Shown: positions 42,330 through 50,085, counted from the stretch's first letter. The stretch is 50,491 bases of DNA from Halomonas alkalisoli (GCF_021412585.1 NZ_JAKCMI010000006.1:1-50491), one strand, 5' to 3'. The notes: generated from the sequence alone by a model not told the origin. Numbers and translations are program-made.

Positions 42330-42893
42330 TTATTCGCCACTCCGAGCACTATCCTTCAGGAAAATCGCCATAGCATGGGTCAGCCCCTGAAGCTCCCTCA
42401 CGAGTATAACGTACCCCACCAAGAATTCGCGGAATGCCTCTAAATCTTCCGTGCTCGTCGGTGGCTCAGCCAGGTCGAGAACTTGTCGAAGAGCAACCTT
42501 GCGTTGCTTCATAGTTATCAGAAGCGCAGCGTAAGTTTCCTCGAGTATGAAGTCACCGCGGAGGGCACGCAGATCGGCAGTCAATGGCTCAACCTGAGCC
42601 AAGGTTTTCTCAATGTCTCGCCGTACCTGCTGCCAGGCCCCGGGAGATGGAACCCTCAGGTACTTCTCAGCAGTTGGTAATAATGCGATACCTTGCTGAA
42701 CTGTAAGCTCTACTGCGCCACGATACATATTCCTGAGCCGGTGTTGAGCACGCCGGCCGGCCACTATATCCATGGTTTCGACGCCAGCCTTTACGGAGTC
42801 CCGAAGCGCCTCTGTCGCGGTCTTGATAACTTCTGCGGCTGTCTTCAGGAGCTTGGCGGCGCCTGCGAAATCGACGTTCACGAGACTGGACAT
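42330..42893 (-). CDS. Hypothetical helical protein
   Basis: 187 aa from ATG 42893, preceded by GGGGGA. No family recognised. It is largely alpha-helical by eye, with an Ala/Leu/Lys-rich N-terminal half (AAKLLKTAAEVIKTATEALRDSV) and a mid-protein LPTAEKYLRVPSPGAWQQVRRDIEK. No signal peptide or clear membrane segment. It lies between the methyltransferase cassette and the integrase remnant on the cassette strand, with core-type boxes downstream. Confidence 0.6.
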   Translation of the reverse strand: MSSLVNVDFAGAAKLLKTAAEVIKTATEALRDSVKAGVETMDIVAGRRAQHRLRNMYRGAVELTVQQGIALLPTAEKYLRVPSPGAWQQVRRDIEKTLAQVEPLTADLRALRGDFILEETYAALLITMKQRKVALRQVLDLAEPPTSTEDLEAFREFLVGYVILVRELQGLTHAMAIFLKDSARSGE

Positions 42894-42988
42894 AGTAGAT
42901 CCCCCAATTAGCATCGCGAGTACGGGTGTGAGTGGCGCACCAAATGACAAGTTGACATTCGACTAGCACCTCCTATCGCTGAGCTTAG

Positions 42989-43041
42989 CGGTGCCCTTGT
43001 AATGGAGGCGTAGCCGCAATGAAAAGGGCGTCCAGCGGCCA
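42989..43041. other. attC-like half-site fused to the integrase remnant
   Basis: GCCCTT ... AAGGGC with inner GGCG/GCC blocks resembles the central stem of the local attC sites (compare GGAGCCGCAGG at about 48342). The outer cores are missing and the integrase fragment starts immediately after. Confidence 0.3.
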
Positions 43042-43480
43042 TTGGTCGCGTACTACAGCGACTTGGACCCCAATGCCGGCCTCTTCTTGGCTTGGCAAAG
43101 GCTCTTCCCTGCCAGCCGTCCCTGCCGCGCGATGGATGGCAAGGTGGTACTCCACCATATCCAACCATCGGCAGTGCAAAGAGCCGTCAGACACGCCATG
43201 CGAGCCGCATCGCTGCCACTCCCCACATACCCTGCGACACAGATTCGCCACTCAGTTGCTAAGCCATGGAATCGATATCCGCACTGCTCAGGAATTGCTG
43301 GGGCACAAGGGCGTGGAAACCACCCAGATCTACACGCATGTGCTGGGCAAGGGCTTTGCCGGTGTACGGAAACACACTGGGATAAGGGAAATCGAGGAAT
43401 TCGGGCACGCTACCGCCTGGGAGCCGCTCACCAGCCCTTCCTGGCGGTCACAGGCCGCCGGTGTGCCTTTATCGGGATAA
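43042..43480 (+). pseudogene. Integron integrase (IntI) C-terminal fragment, frameshifted
   Basis: The first frame gives [13 protein letters not shown], then [19 protein letters not shown]; after a shift near 43215-43222 it continues [20 protein letters not shown], then [20 protein letters not shown]. This is the catalytic C-terminus of IntI-type tyrosine recombinases (HxLRH, LGH and the nucleophile Tyr in IYTHV). The N-terminal two thirds, including the first catalytic Arg, is absent, so it is inactive. It runs opposite to the cassette genes, as intI does in integrons. Confidence 0.8.
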
Positions 43481-43632
43481 CATTGGAATCCGTGCGGAAC
43501 ATGTCATTACACTCAGCTTACTCAATGAATCACCGGCCTGCGTAATGCAACTGGAGAAAAAGTCGTTGCTCGCTGGCTCTTTTGGCTGGTCTGCCGCTCA
43601 GGGCTTGAAGCGCTTTTCGATACGGCGCGAGA

Positions 43633-43680
43633 ACCTGGAAAGTAAGTTTCAAGGGCGATGAGGTGTGGATCGAGGCGTAA
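43633..43680 (+). pseudogene. Remnant of the nirD 3' end (copy 3)
   Basis: Encodes TWKVSFKGDEVWIEA and stop, identical at protein level to the nirD tail but with synonymous differences (GTAAGTTTC for GTAAGCTTC, stop TAA for TGA). The following GTCAAACGGATA is close to that after copy 2, so copies 2 and 3 derive from related but non-identical donors. Confidence 0.85.
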
Positions 43681-43700
43681 GGGTCAAACGGATATAAAAA

Positions 43701-43733
43701 AAACCGCCGGCACTCGAGAAGCGCCGGCGGTTT
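43701..43733. terminator. Terminator accompanying nirD remnant 3
   Basis: AAACCGCCGGC pairs with GCCGGCGGTTT (11 bp) followed by TTCGG. It can also terminate the convergent monooxygenase gene. Confidence 0.7.
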
Positions 43734-43760
43734 TCGGTCAAATAGTGCCTACGGCTACGA

Positions 43761-44078
43761 TCAAGCGCCGTAGTCGCGCTCCACCTTGGCGATTCGCAAC
43801 CGAAAGCTGGAGTACCATTGCTCGCGCCCCAGCCGTTGCGCCTCCTGATGCTCGGCGTTGCTTTTCCACTGCCGTATGGCTTCCAGGCTTTCCCAGTAGG
43901 AGACGGTAATCCCCAGGTTCTCCCTGGCGGACTCGATGCCCAGAAACCCCGGCTGCGTTGCCGCCAGCGCCACCATACGCTCGGCCATTGCCTCATAGCC
44001 CTTGTCATCTGCACTGAGATGGCTGCTGAAGATCACGGCGTAATACGGCGGTGCAGGCGTGTTGGCAATGTCCGACAT
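43761..44078 (-). CDS. Antibiotic-biosynthesis-monooxygenase-fold protein (ABM)
   Basis: 105 aa. Dimeric alpha/beta barrel type: YYAVIFSSHL near the start, then the ABM hallmark QPGFLGIESAREN, ITVSYWESLEAIRQWKSNAEHQEAQRLGRE. Many members are haem- or quinol-oxygenating small enzymes, others unknown. ATG at 44078 follows GGAGGAA. It lies immediately inside the island after nirD remnant 3. Confidence 0.85.
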   Translation of the reverse strand: MSDIANTPAPPYYAVIFSSHLSADDKGYEAMAERMVALAATQPGFLGIESARENLGITVSYWESLEAIRQWKSNAEHQEAQRLGREQWYSSFRLRIAKVERDYGA

Positions 44079-44150
44079 GGATTCCTCCGGGTAGCAATGG
44101 CTGTCAGGGGTACTTCTAATAGTGATTAGGCGACATGCCCCATCTCCGAG

Positions 44151-44708
44151 TCAGCGCGCGCGCCGGTAGTGCATGGCGACCGCGCCGCTGCGGAGCGGCT
44201 TCGCCGAGATCAACTCGAGCCGTCGCGTGCCGGGCAGCCCGCTCTCGTACAGGGTCGGGCCGTGGCCGGCGATCCTGGGGTGGACGAGGAACTGGTACTC
44301 GTCGATCAGATCCAGCCGGTCCAGCTCGGTCGCGAGCTTGCCGCTACCGAGGAGCACGCCGGCAGGGGTCGCGTCCTTGAGCTTCTGCACGCTCTTGCAC
44401 AGGTCGCCTGCGATGTGGTGGCTGTTGGTCCAAGGGAATTCCGTTCGCGTCGAGGACACCACGTACTTCGGCTTGGCCTCCAGCTTGACTGCCCACTTGC
44501 GCATCGCTGGCGGCGCCTCCTCCTCGCCGCGGGCGACCGCCGGCCAGTAGCCCTCCATCATCTCGTAGGTGACGCGGCCCCACAGCATCGCCCCGCTCTC
44601 GTCCATGAGGCGGGTGAAGAAGGCGTGTGTCTCGTCGTCGGCGATGCCTTCCTCGTGGTCGACGCAGCCGTCCAGGGTGACGTTGAGACTGAAGGTTAGA
44701 AGTCCCAT
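44151..44708 (-). CDS. Dihydrofolate reductase/RibD-C-like protein
   Basis: 185 aa. It opens LLTFSLNVTLDGCVDHEEG, with WGRVTYEMMEGYWPAV, YVVSSTRTEFPW and LLGSGKLATELDRLDLIDEYQFLVHPRIAGHGPTLY, the pattern of the RibD C-terminal/DHFR-like family (YyaP, YwjB). NADPH-dependent reductase of unknown substrate. Not a confirmed trimethoprim-resistance enzyme. It is followed downstream by a GCCTAAT box and preceded by the attC at 44770-44851. Confidence 0.85.
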   Translation of the reverse strand: MGLLTFSLNVTLDGCVDHEEGIADDETHAFFTRLMDESGAMLWGRVTYEMMEGYWPAVARGEEEAPPAMRKWAVKLEAKPKYVVSSTRTEFPWTNSHHIAGDLCKSVQKLKDATPAGVLLGSGKLATELDRLDLIDEYQFLVHPRIAGHGPTLYESGLPGTRRLELISAKPLRSGAVAMHYRRAR

Positions 44709-44769
44709 GCCATTTACTCCGAGTTTGGTGTCCCGCTAAATTGTCGCTTGTCGACGAGTTCCTTGCAGC

Positions 44770-44851
44770 GGCTAACGCCGCGCACAGCGGCGCGAGCGAA
44801 GCGAGTGTCCGGCGAACACCATCACTGTACAGTTCTCTCTAACCATTAGGC
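44770..44851 (-). other. attC-like site between the Rho-like and DHFR-like genes
   Basis: Minus strand: GCCTAAT at the left end, overlapping the rho stop region, and GCGTTAGCC at the right. The interior contains GCCGCGC/GCGCGGC-type arms with GCGAGCGAAGCGAG at the centre. 82 bp, a normal attC length; each core has one mismatch. Confidence 0.6.
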
Positions 44852-45798
44852 TGGTGAAAAATATCTAATAGCTCGGCATTCGTTGGATATTTCTCCAATA
44901 ATTCAAGCAACTTCTGCGCACCTTCTGCTGGCTTAAGATTTGTCAAAGCTCTACGCAACGCCCTTACTTTTTCAATATCTTTTGCATCAATCAAAAGCTC
45001 TTCTCGTCGGGTGCTGCTTTTGGCAATATCTATCGCAGGGAAAATCCGTTGATTTGCCACTTCCCGTGATAACACGACTTCCATATTGCCCGTGCCCTTG
45101 AACTCCTCGAAAATCACCTGATCCATACGGCTTCCCGTATCCACCAGCACTGTGGCCAGAATGGTGAGCGATCCGCCGTTTTCAATCTTTCTCGCAGCGC
45201 CAAACAGTTTGCGTGGTATTTCCAACGCCCGGGTATCCAGCCCACCCGACATAGTGCGACCATTGCCTCGCTGCTCGGCATTATGAACCCGCGAGAGTCT
45301 CGTAAGAGAATCAATCACAATCATCACATTATGACCGTCGCCTGCTTGCTTACGAGCCGTCTCAAGAAGCTTATCCGCCACACTTACATGTTGCGTGTAG
45401 CTTTCATCTGAAGACGATGCATGTACTTCTGCCGCAACACTGCGCTTAAAATCTGTCACTTCTTCAGGGCGCTCATCAATAAGCAAGGCATACAGCTTTA
45501 TGTCAGGATAAGCTTCTGCCACGGCCTGACAGATATGTTTTAACATCGTCGTTTTGCCAGAGCCTGGCGGCGCAACAATCAACCCTCGCTGCCCCATCCC
45601 AATTGGCGTAATTAAATCCATCGCTCGCACACTACGCTGCTTAGAACCTAGCTCTAAATAAATGCGTGGTGAAGGATGAATAGCGACGCCATTTAAAAAA
45701 CGTTTTTCGGAATCATTAGGAAATTGATCTGCAACTTCGTCGGCGGGCTTGGCATCTATCTGTTTTTTCACTTTCAAACCTAGTATTTTTCTCGCCAT
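44839..45798 (-). CDS. Rho-like ATPase lacking the N-terminal RNA-binding domain
   Basis: 319 aa against about 420 for cellular Rho. Everything from the connector onward is kept: VAPPGSGKTTMLKHI (P-loop), LLIDERPEEVTD (catalytic Glu), VMIVIDSLTRLSRVHN (Walker B), GGLDTRALEIPRKLFGAAR, and TRREELL with the arginine finger. The helical bundle and cold-shock domain that form the primary RNA site are missing; a 50-residue Lys/Asp-rich leader replaces them. Codon use is AT-rich, unlike neighbours. It lies between two attC sites. It could be a specialised terminator, a poison subunit of Rho hexamers or a defence factor. Confidence 0.85.
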   Translation of the reverse strand: MARKILGLKVKKQIDAKPADEVADQFPNDSEKRFLNGVAIHPSPRIYLELGSKQRSVRAMDLITPIGMGQRGLIVAPPGSGKTTMLKHICQAVAEAYPDIKLYALLIDERPEEVTDFKRSVAAEVHASSSDESYTQHVSVADKLLETARKQAGDGHNVMIVIDSLTRLSRVHNAEQRGNGRTMSGGLDTRALEIPRKLFGAARKIENGGSLTILATVLVDTGSRMDQVIFEEFKGTGNMEVVLSREVANQRIFPAIDIAKSSTRREELLIDAKDIEKVRALRRALTNLKPAEGAQKLLELLEKYPTNAELLDIFHQPNG

Positions 45799-45830
45799 AA
45801 TATCGATGGATCACCTTGAATAACCTGAAT

Positions 45831-46026
45831 TTATAGAATAACTGCATCATAGGCCAGCCGACCTGTCGCGTCGTTGCGATACCTGGGATGGAAAACCGAC
45901 AAGTCGAGTTTATGCTCGATCAGGTAATGCACTGCGTGCTCAAGGGTACCGGGTTGGAGCTGATCCTGGTAGTGGATTCACCACCATGGCGTTTTGATCA
46001 TGGTTGTAGGGCTTGAAGCGGGGCAT
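45831..46026 (-). pseudogene. Truncated transposase N-terminus
   Basis: The first frame gives MPRFKPYNHDQNAMVV; after a frameshift it continues YQDQLQPGTLEHAVHYLIEHKLDLSVFHPRYRNDATGRLAYDAVIL and stops. This matches the N-terminus of the IS1182/IS4-like transposase type beginning 'MARYKHYDY...LPGTFEHTLNHLID'. The rest of the element is missing. It sits between an attC and the Rho-like gene. Confidence 0.65.
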
Positions 46027-46092
46027 GATGACCACTCCTAGGCTGTTTTCCCGGTCCTACCAAACCGACGGAGGCTATGGGCTTTTTCTACA

Positions 46093-46171
46093 GCCTCAAC
46101 GCCTGGCTCACGCGACGGTTTGGAGCCGCGAAGCGGCGGAAAATCGGTCGCTGTGCAGCCGATTGTTAGGC
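46093..46171 (-). other. attC-like site after the RelA/SpoT-like gene
   Basis: Minus strand: GCCTAAC (perfect inverse core) 22 bp after the gene's stop, closing with GCGTTGAGGC. Inside, GGCTGCACAGCGACCG and GGCTCACGCGACGG form the imperfect stem and GGAGCCGCGAAGCGGCGG the centre. 79 bp. Confidence 0.7.
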
Positions 46172-46193
46172 TATGTCGGCAACTAGGTAAACT

Positions 46194-47177
46194 CTACTCA
46201 TCCCAGGTGCTAACACCCATATCATTCGCCAGCGGATCTAAAGTTTCTTTTGGCAAAGGCCAGTCACTCAATAAACGTCTTCTTTTCTTTTTTAAGAGCC
46301 AGTATACGAAAAGAACCACGCTCTGCTGATAAAGATTGCCCTTCATATATCGAGACTTAATTGCTTCAGGAATATGTGGATTTTTTTCAACTAAATCTTG
46401 GATACTGTCAATTAGATCCTGATCCAAAAACTGTTCAAATGCATCCCATATCACAATCGATGATTTCTGATTGTGGGGCTTATATCCAGTAACACTACAG
46501 TAAATTCCATCTAATCTTTCGGGAATAGCGTGTTCTTCTAGCGGGCCAAAATTCAACTGTTTCGTAACATCGACAAAAAAGTCGTCGGTTGTCTCAATGA
46601 GAGCCATGCTTTTAGCAACAGTTCTGTGCACAGCAGGCTGTACGGTTCTTTTAGATTTGTAGATGGCGTCATGGGTCAGTTCTGCGTGGGCATGCTGTAA
46701 GAGAGTTCTAATTTGCACTTCGCAAGGAGTAGAGCAAGGAATCGTAACCCCATCAAATTCAAGATCAGACTTTGGACGAAGAATATAATGCACCGACTGA
46801 TAGGTGAACAATAAAGGATCATTTTTTCGGTCTTCATCAAAATGTTTACACCTATCAAATTGCCATGCGCCGGAACACTCAATTATTTGGCATATTCTAG
46901 ATATATCTTCTAAGAGCAATACGACAAATCGTGAACCAACCTTATCTTCAATTTGATTGTAAGGATCCGAGTAATTTTTCCCGCTACGATAGAAAGCCTT
47001 ATCAATTAAAGAGCCATCATCTTTAAGCCTGAAGCCAGGCGGGATCTTAAAGAATTCGTTAGATTTTATATCGCTATCTTCAATAGAATTAATTATTTTA
47101 TCAACAACGTACTTACCCCAAGCCCTGTAAACAGGCTTTTCTTCCTCCCATGTCTTTCTAAAGTCGGATTCATTCAT
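46194..47177 (-). CDS. RelA/SpoT-type (p)ppGpp synthetase domain protein
   Basis: 327 aa, soluble. The nucleotidyltransferase core is complete: FRLKDDGSLIDKAFYR (ATP-binding basic loop), IEDKVGSRFVVLLLEDI (the D..G.R motif), YQSVHYIL, and EVQIRTLLQHAHAELTHDAIYK, the hallmark of Rel synthetases. A helical C-terminal part of about 130 residues has no known domain; there is no HD hydrolase. Start overlaps the NdpA-like stop by 4 bp. Small synthetases of this kind include ToxSAS toxins and phage-triggered CapRel. A toxin or alarmone role is inferred. Confidence 0.85.
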   Translation of the reverse strand: MNESDFRKTWEEEKPVYRAWGKYVVDKIINSIEDSDIKSNEFFKIPPGFRLKDDGSLIDKAFYRSGKNYSDPYNQIEDKVGSRFVVLLLEDISRICQIIECSGAWQFDRCKHFDEDRKNDPLLFTYQSVHYILRPKSDLEFDGVTIPCSTPCEVQIRTLLQHAHAELTHDAIYKSKRTVQPAVHRTVAKSMALIETTDDFFVDVTKQLNFGPLEEHAIPERLDGIYCSVTGYKPHNQKSSIVIWDAFEQFLDQDLIDSIQDLVEKNPHIPEAIKSRYMKGNLYQQSVVLFVYWLLKKKRRRLLSDWPLPKETLDPLANDMGVSTWDE

Positions 47178-48268
47178 TCTTGTTGAGTTATCCTGTCTTT
47201 GACGATGACTTTAGTCCAGATCTGAGGAGTTCCCGATTCGTCTGGATCACCTTCAATTGATTCAATTTCAACGTAGTTCTTAAAAACATCTGACGGCGCA
47301 GTGATCTTGACATTCTTGCTGAAATTAACCTTCCTAAATTTAAGCTTCGATTCTATATGAGCATTGTCTTTAGTGAATGAAGTGTTAGGGATACCAACCT
47401 CTTCCATATACGCGCTAAATGAATCTTGGGTGTCTACATCGAAATAGCTTGACGCAAATTCAGATGGTGTTATTGTCGAAGAGGTATCAACTTTCATGTA
47501 GGTGGTCAGCGCATTATAAAGATCACTCTTCTTTTCAGAGGAAACGTCTAGATGATCAATGAAAGAGCTTGCCGAATCATAGAATTTCTTAGTAGTTCTG
47601 GCACTGGTTTCTGGATAACCACAACCTAAAAAATCAGAGTAAAAATATTGAGCTGCCGCCTTTCCATCCGTTTGGCTTATTTGATAGTCCGATATCATAA
47701 CAGCCCATTTATCATTTAGATCTTGGCTACCATTTTCAGTGCCATCTTTTTCAAAAAACGCAGCAGTCTTATATAGTCTTGTTCCTGGCGTGAGCAAAAG
47801 CTCCTGAACAAACTTTAGAGATATTTCCTGAGTGGTTGGATCTTCATGTTTTTCATAGCCGCTATGAATTTCCGCCTTAATGACACCCAAAAACCTCTTT
47901 TGCAGATGCCCTTGCTTTCCAGTGAAAACGACCAATATTCCGCCAGGAATGGATTTCCGTTGCTGAGCATCAGTTAGCTTTTTAGCAAAATCATAAGACG
48001 AAACTGCAAAGTTCGCGTCATCCTCAGATATGATGCTTTCTACAATGTGGGGCAGATCTCCTGCTCCTTGATCCATTATTTGCATTTGGACTGCCTTTGA
48101 GCCTTCACCAAGTGCATCTCTTATTCTCGATTTGAATTCCTCCATGGCGCTGCTATCGAATCTTGTATATTCATGGCTTTGCAGAGGCTCTACTTTGTTT
48201 CCATCTTGATCTCTTCGATAAACTTGATGAATTATTATTCTATCGATAGTCATGTTCACTAATTGCAT
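47174..48268 (-). CDS. NdpA/YejK-like nucleoid-associated protein
   Basis: 364 aa from ATG 48268, after AGAGG (a GTG at 48274 is alternative). It resembles the 37-kDa nucleoid-associated family: N-terminal IDRIIIHQVYRRDQDG, a central basic/aromatic segment KRFLGVIKAEIHSGYE, and AAQYFYSDFLGCGYPETSARTTKKFYDSA matching the 'FF..FLG......k..t..l...v' region. E. coli YejK binds nucleoid DNA; function is otherwise vague. Coupled to the RelA/SpoT-like gene in one cassette, it may be its partner, antitoxin or sensor (inference). Confidence 0.75.
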   Translation of the reverse strand: MQLVNMTIDRIIIHQVYRRDQDGNKVEPLQSHEYTRFDSSAMEEFKSRIRDALGEGSKAVQMQIMDQGAGDLPHIVESIISEDDANFAVSSYDFAKKLTDAQQRKSIPGGILVVFTGKQGHLQKRFLGVIKAEIHSGYEKHEDPTTQEISLKFVQELLLTPGTRLYKTAAFFEKDGTENGSQDLNDKWAVMISDYQISQTDGKAAAQYFYSDFLGCGYPETSARTTKKFYDSASSFIDHLDVSSEKKSDLYNALTTYMKVDTSSTITPSEFASSYFDVDTQDSFSAYMEEVGIPNTSFTKDNAHIESKLKFRKVNFSKNVKITAPSDVFKNYVEIESIEGDPDESGTPQIWTKVIVKDRITQQE

Positions 48269-48308
48269 TGCCACCTCTGATGGTAGTGTTAATCGATTTT
48301 TATTTTCA

Positions 48309-48392
48309 GCCTAACGCCCGCAGCAACCGCGGCTTTGTAGTGGAGCCGCAGGCGGAACGGAAAAGCCGTCGGATTGCCTGCGCTGGTTAAAC
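48309..48392 (-). other. attC site, both cores matching consensus
   Basis: Minus strand: GTTTAAC opens and GCGTTAGGC closes; both cores fit RYYYAAC and GTTRRRY exactly. The 84-bp interior is strongly palindromic around GCCTGCGGCTCC. Confidence 0.75.
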
Positions 48393-48395
48393 GTT

Positions 48396-48725
48396 CTAGC
48401 CATGCCAGTTGCCAATATTTACCGAAAACTGAATTCGTGACACTGACTCATGTGCAGAGGTAAGCTTACCTCCTAAATCTGCATCAACTACCGCTAGCCT
48501 CATTTTTAGGCCGCCGCCGCCCTCATCTTTATTTTGTGTTGTAACTGCAACGTCGAAGTGAACTCCATGACCTTGATCCTGTCGGGTTCCTGGCGGCAGC
48601 AGAAATAGTTTTGGAAGATCGGTTCCATCTTCCTTTTTTCGTTCAGGCGCAAGATGGTCATTTGCGGAACTGACGCCTTTTGATATTTGAACTAGTGTCT
48701 CTTTAATAAAATTTTCGAGATCCAT
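48396..48725 (-). CDS. Small cassette protein, unknown (possible Trypco2-like)
   Basis: 109 aa, preceded by AAAGGA. N-terminal helix (DLENFIKETLVQISKGVSSAN) then a beta-rich domain (GVHFDVAVTTQNKDEGGGG, SVSRIQFSVNIGN). The pattern recalls trypsin-co-occurring domain 2 and similar small proteins of bacterial conflict systems; the likeness is by eye and weak. The gene fills a single cassette between attC sites at 48309 and 48742. Confidence 0.65.
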   Translation of the reverse strand: MDLENFIKETLVQISKGVSSANDHLAPERKKEDGTDLPKLFLLPPGTRQDQGHGVHFDVAVTTQNKDEGGGGLKMRLAVVDADLGGKLTSAHESVSRIQFSVNIGNWHG

Positions 48726-48741
48726 CGAGATTCCTTTTGAC

Positions 48742-48819
48742 GTTTAACGCGGAGCTTTGCGGCAATTTTGGAGCCGCGAAGCGGTGTAAAAATTGTCCGA
48801 CAACAGCGCCTTGTTAATG
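48742..48819 (-). other. attC-like site
   Basis: Minus strand: CATTAAC opens, GCGTTAAAC closes with a perfect GTTRRRY. The centre TTGGAGCCGCGAAGCGG resembles that of the site at 46093. 78 bp. Confidence 0.65.
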
Positions 48820-48821
48820 GT

Positions 48822-49358
48822 CTATTCTGCTTGCACAACGACGAGCTCACCCTTTTCATTTCTCTCTAGAACTGCGCTTGAAATGTAGCATTGCGCGATT
48901 GGTGACAAAGCATCTATGAAGTCTTGGACCTTTATCATGTAGAGCTGTTTCTTCTTGCTACGGTCGGAGTTAAAGAGGATGCCTTCCAGCCTGTTATCGT
49001 TATTGAATGCAAACGAAAATATGAAGCTATGGATAATCTGATTCACGATATAGGAAAAAGGCTTGGTTATTTTCTGAGCATCCTCAATCTCGTATAACTC
49101 ATCAATTCTATGCCAGTTCATGAGATCGACCACCTTCCCCTTATTTTTATAGCTATACAGGGGAACATCAGCCGAGAACAAACTTGGAGGAATTTTGCTC
49201 GCCTCCGCTAGTTTTCTAGCGATGTAACAGGAAAGCATGACACGCTTTTCTACCGCAGCGAATGAAGCCTCCCTCCAAACTTTTTGATCTAGCTTTTCAA
49301 ATAGGAAGAACACATTCTTCTGCAAATCGTTCTTCCAATATTGAGACTCGTAGATCAT
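48822..49358 (-). CDS. Hypothetical cassette protein
   Basis: 178 aa, AT-rich codons, no recognised family. Mixed alpha/beta composition; aromatic and charged, with VFFLFEKLDQKVWREASFAAVEKRVMLSCYIARKLAEAS as an amphipathic N-terminal region and IVNQIIHSFIFSFAFNNDN in the middle. No signal peptide. It starts without a clear ribosome site. Proteins of this style are common in integron cassettes, mostly of unknown function. Confidence 0.6.
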   Translation of the reverse strand: MIYESQYWKNDLQKNVFFLFEKLDQKVWREASFAAVEKRVMLSCYIARKLAEASKIPPSLFSADVPLYSYKNKGKVVDLMNWHRIDELYEIEDAQKITKPFSYIVNQIIHSFIFSFAFNNDNRLEGILFNSDRSKKKQLYMIKVQDFIDALSPIAQCYISSAVLERNEKGELVVVQAE

Positions 49359-49367
49359 GTTTCGATA

Positions 49368-49429
49368 CCATTAACGCAGAGGTGAGCGGCGGCGCGCTTA
49401 GCGCCGTCCGCTCCACCGAGGTGTTATGT
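49368..49429 (-). other. attC-like site
   Basis: Minus strand: ACATAAC opens, GCGTTAATG closes; one to two mismatches in each core. The interior stem GAGCGG/CCGCTC with GGCGCTAAGCGCGCC at the centre is highly palindromic. 62 bp. Confidence 0.6.
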
Positions 49430-49437
49430 GCGCCCCC

Positions 49438-50076
49438 TCAAAGGAAGAGGAGGCCGAGGGCCGCCGACCCCACCAAGCCTACAAACCAGAACGCCATCTG
49501 GTGCCTTTCATACAAGTCATTGAGGCGTTCGTACGTCGTTCGCCGCGCTTGGTCCTGCTGCGGAGCACCCTGAGCGCCCACCCCCAGCGCTAGCAAATCT
49601 ATCTCGTTCCCCACCTGGGCCTTGAGTCTTCTACATGCGTTCTCGGCATGAGCGGAAGCGAGCGATTCTGGGATGTCGATGCGATAGCGGCTCTTGTCCA
49701 GCGGCAGCCCATATCGAGCAAGATGCCTTTCGATGCAGGATATGAAGATCGCAAACCGCTTCCGGTACAGGTCGGGACAAAGCACATCCGAGACCAGCGA
49801 GAGAACCTGTTCTTTCAAGTCGGACACACCGTTTGCGGAAGCCCTCTCAAGAACCCGGACCACCTCCGCCTTCAGCTGGTCACCGAAGCGGGCAAGTTCT
49901 ACTGCCACGTCCCGGTTGTAGCTCTCCAACACGTCCAATAGCGGTACAGGACGGTCGGGTCGCAGCTCATCTAGGTATGGCTGCGGTATCCGCAGCAAGT
50001 TGCCGACATGCTCCTGATGCAGCATTTGAAGGGATCTTCTCATGACCGCGATCGGACCAGCTTCCGGCATCGACAT
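49438..50076 (-). CDS. Hypothetical protein with C-terminal membrane anchor
   Basis: 212 aa from ATG 50076 (ATG 50070 also possible behind GAGAGGA). No family recognised. Mostly helical and soluble, with PYLDELRPDRPVPLLDVLESYN and IPESLASAHAENACRRLK. It ends in one hydrophobic segment (MAFWFVGLVGSAALGLLFL), a tail-anchor arrangement. Base composition is closer to the chromosome than in the previous cassettes. It lies between attC sites; the upstream one is cut by the IS. Confidence 0.6.
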   Translation of the reverse strand: MSMPEAGPIAVMRRSLQMLHQEHVGNLLRIPQPYLDELRPDRPVPLLDVLESYNRDVAVELARFGDQLKAEVVRVLERASANGVSDLKEQVLSLVSDVLCPDLYRKRFAIFISCIERHLARYGLPLDKSRYRIDIPESLASAHAENACRRLKAQVGNEIDLLALGVGAQGAPQQDQARRTTYERLNDLYERHQMAFWFVGLVGSAALGLLFL

Positions 50077-50085
50077 TCCTCTCCC

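Noticed and set aside
43461..43661. Short open frame after the integrase remnant
   Set aside because: No ribosome site or motif, runs into the nirD remnant; probably junction DNA.
44151..44708. Trimethoprim-resistance dfr cassette
   Set aside because: The protein is of the RibD-C/YyaP type, not the DfrA or DfrB type, so resistance should not be claimed.
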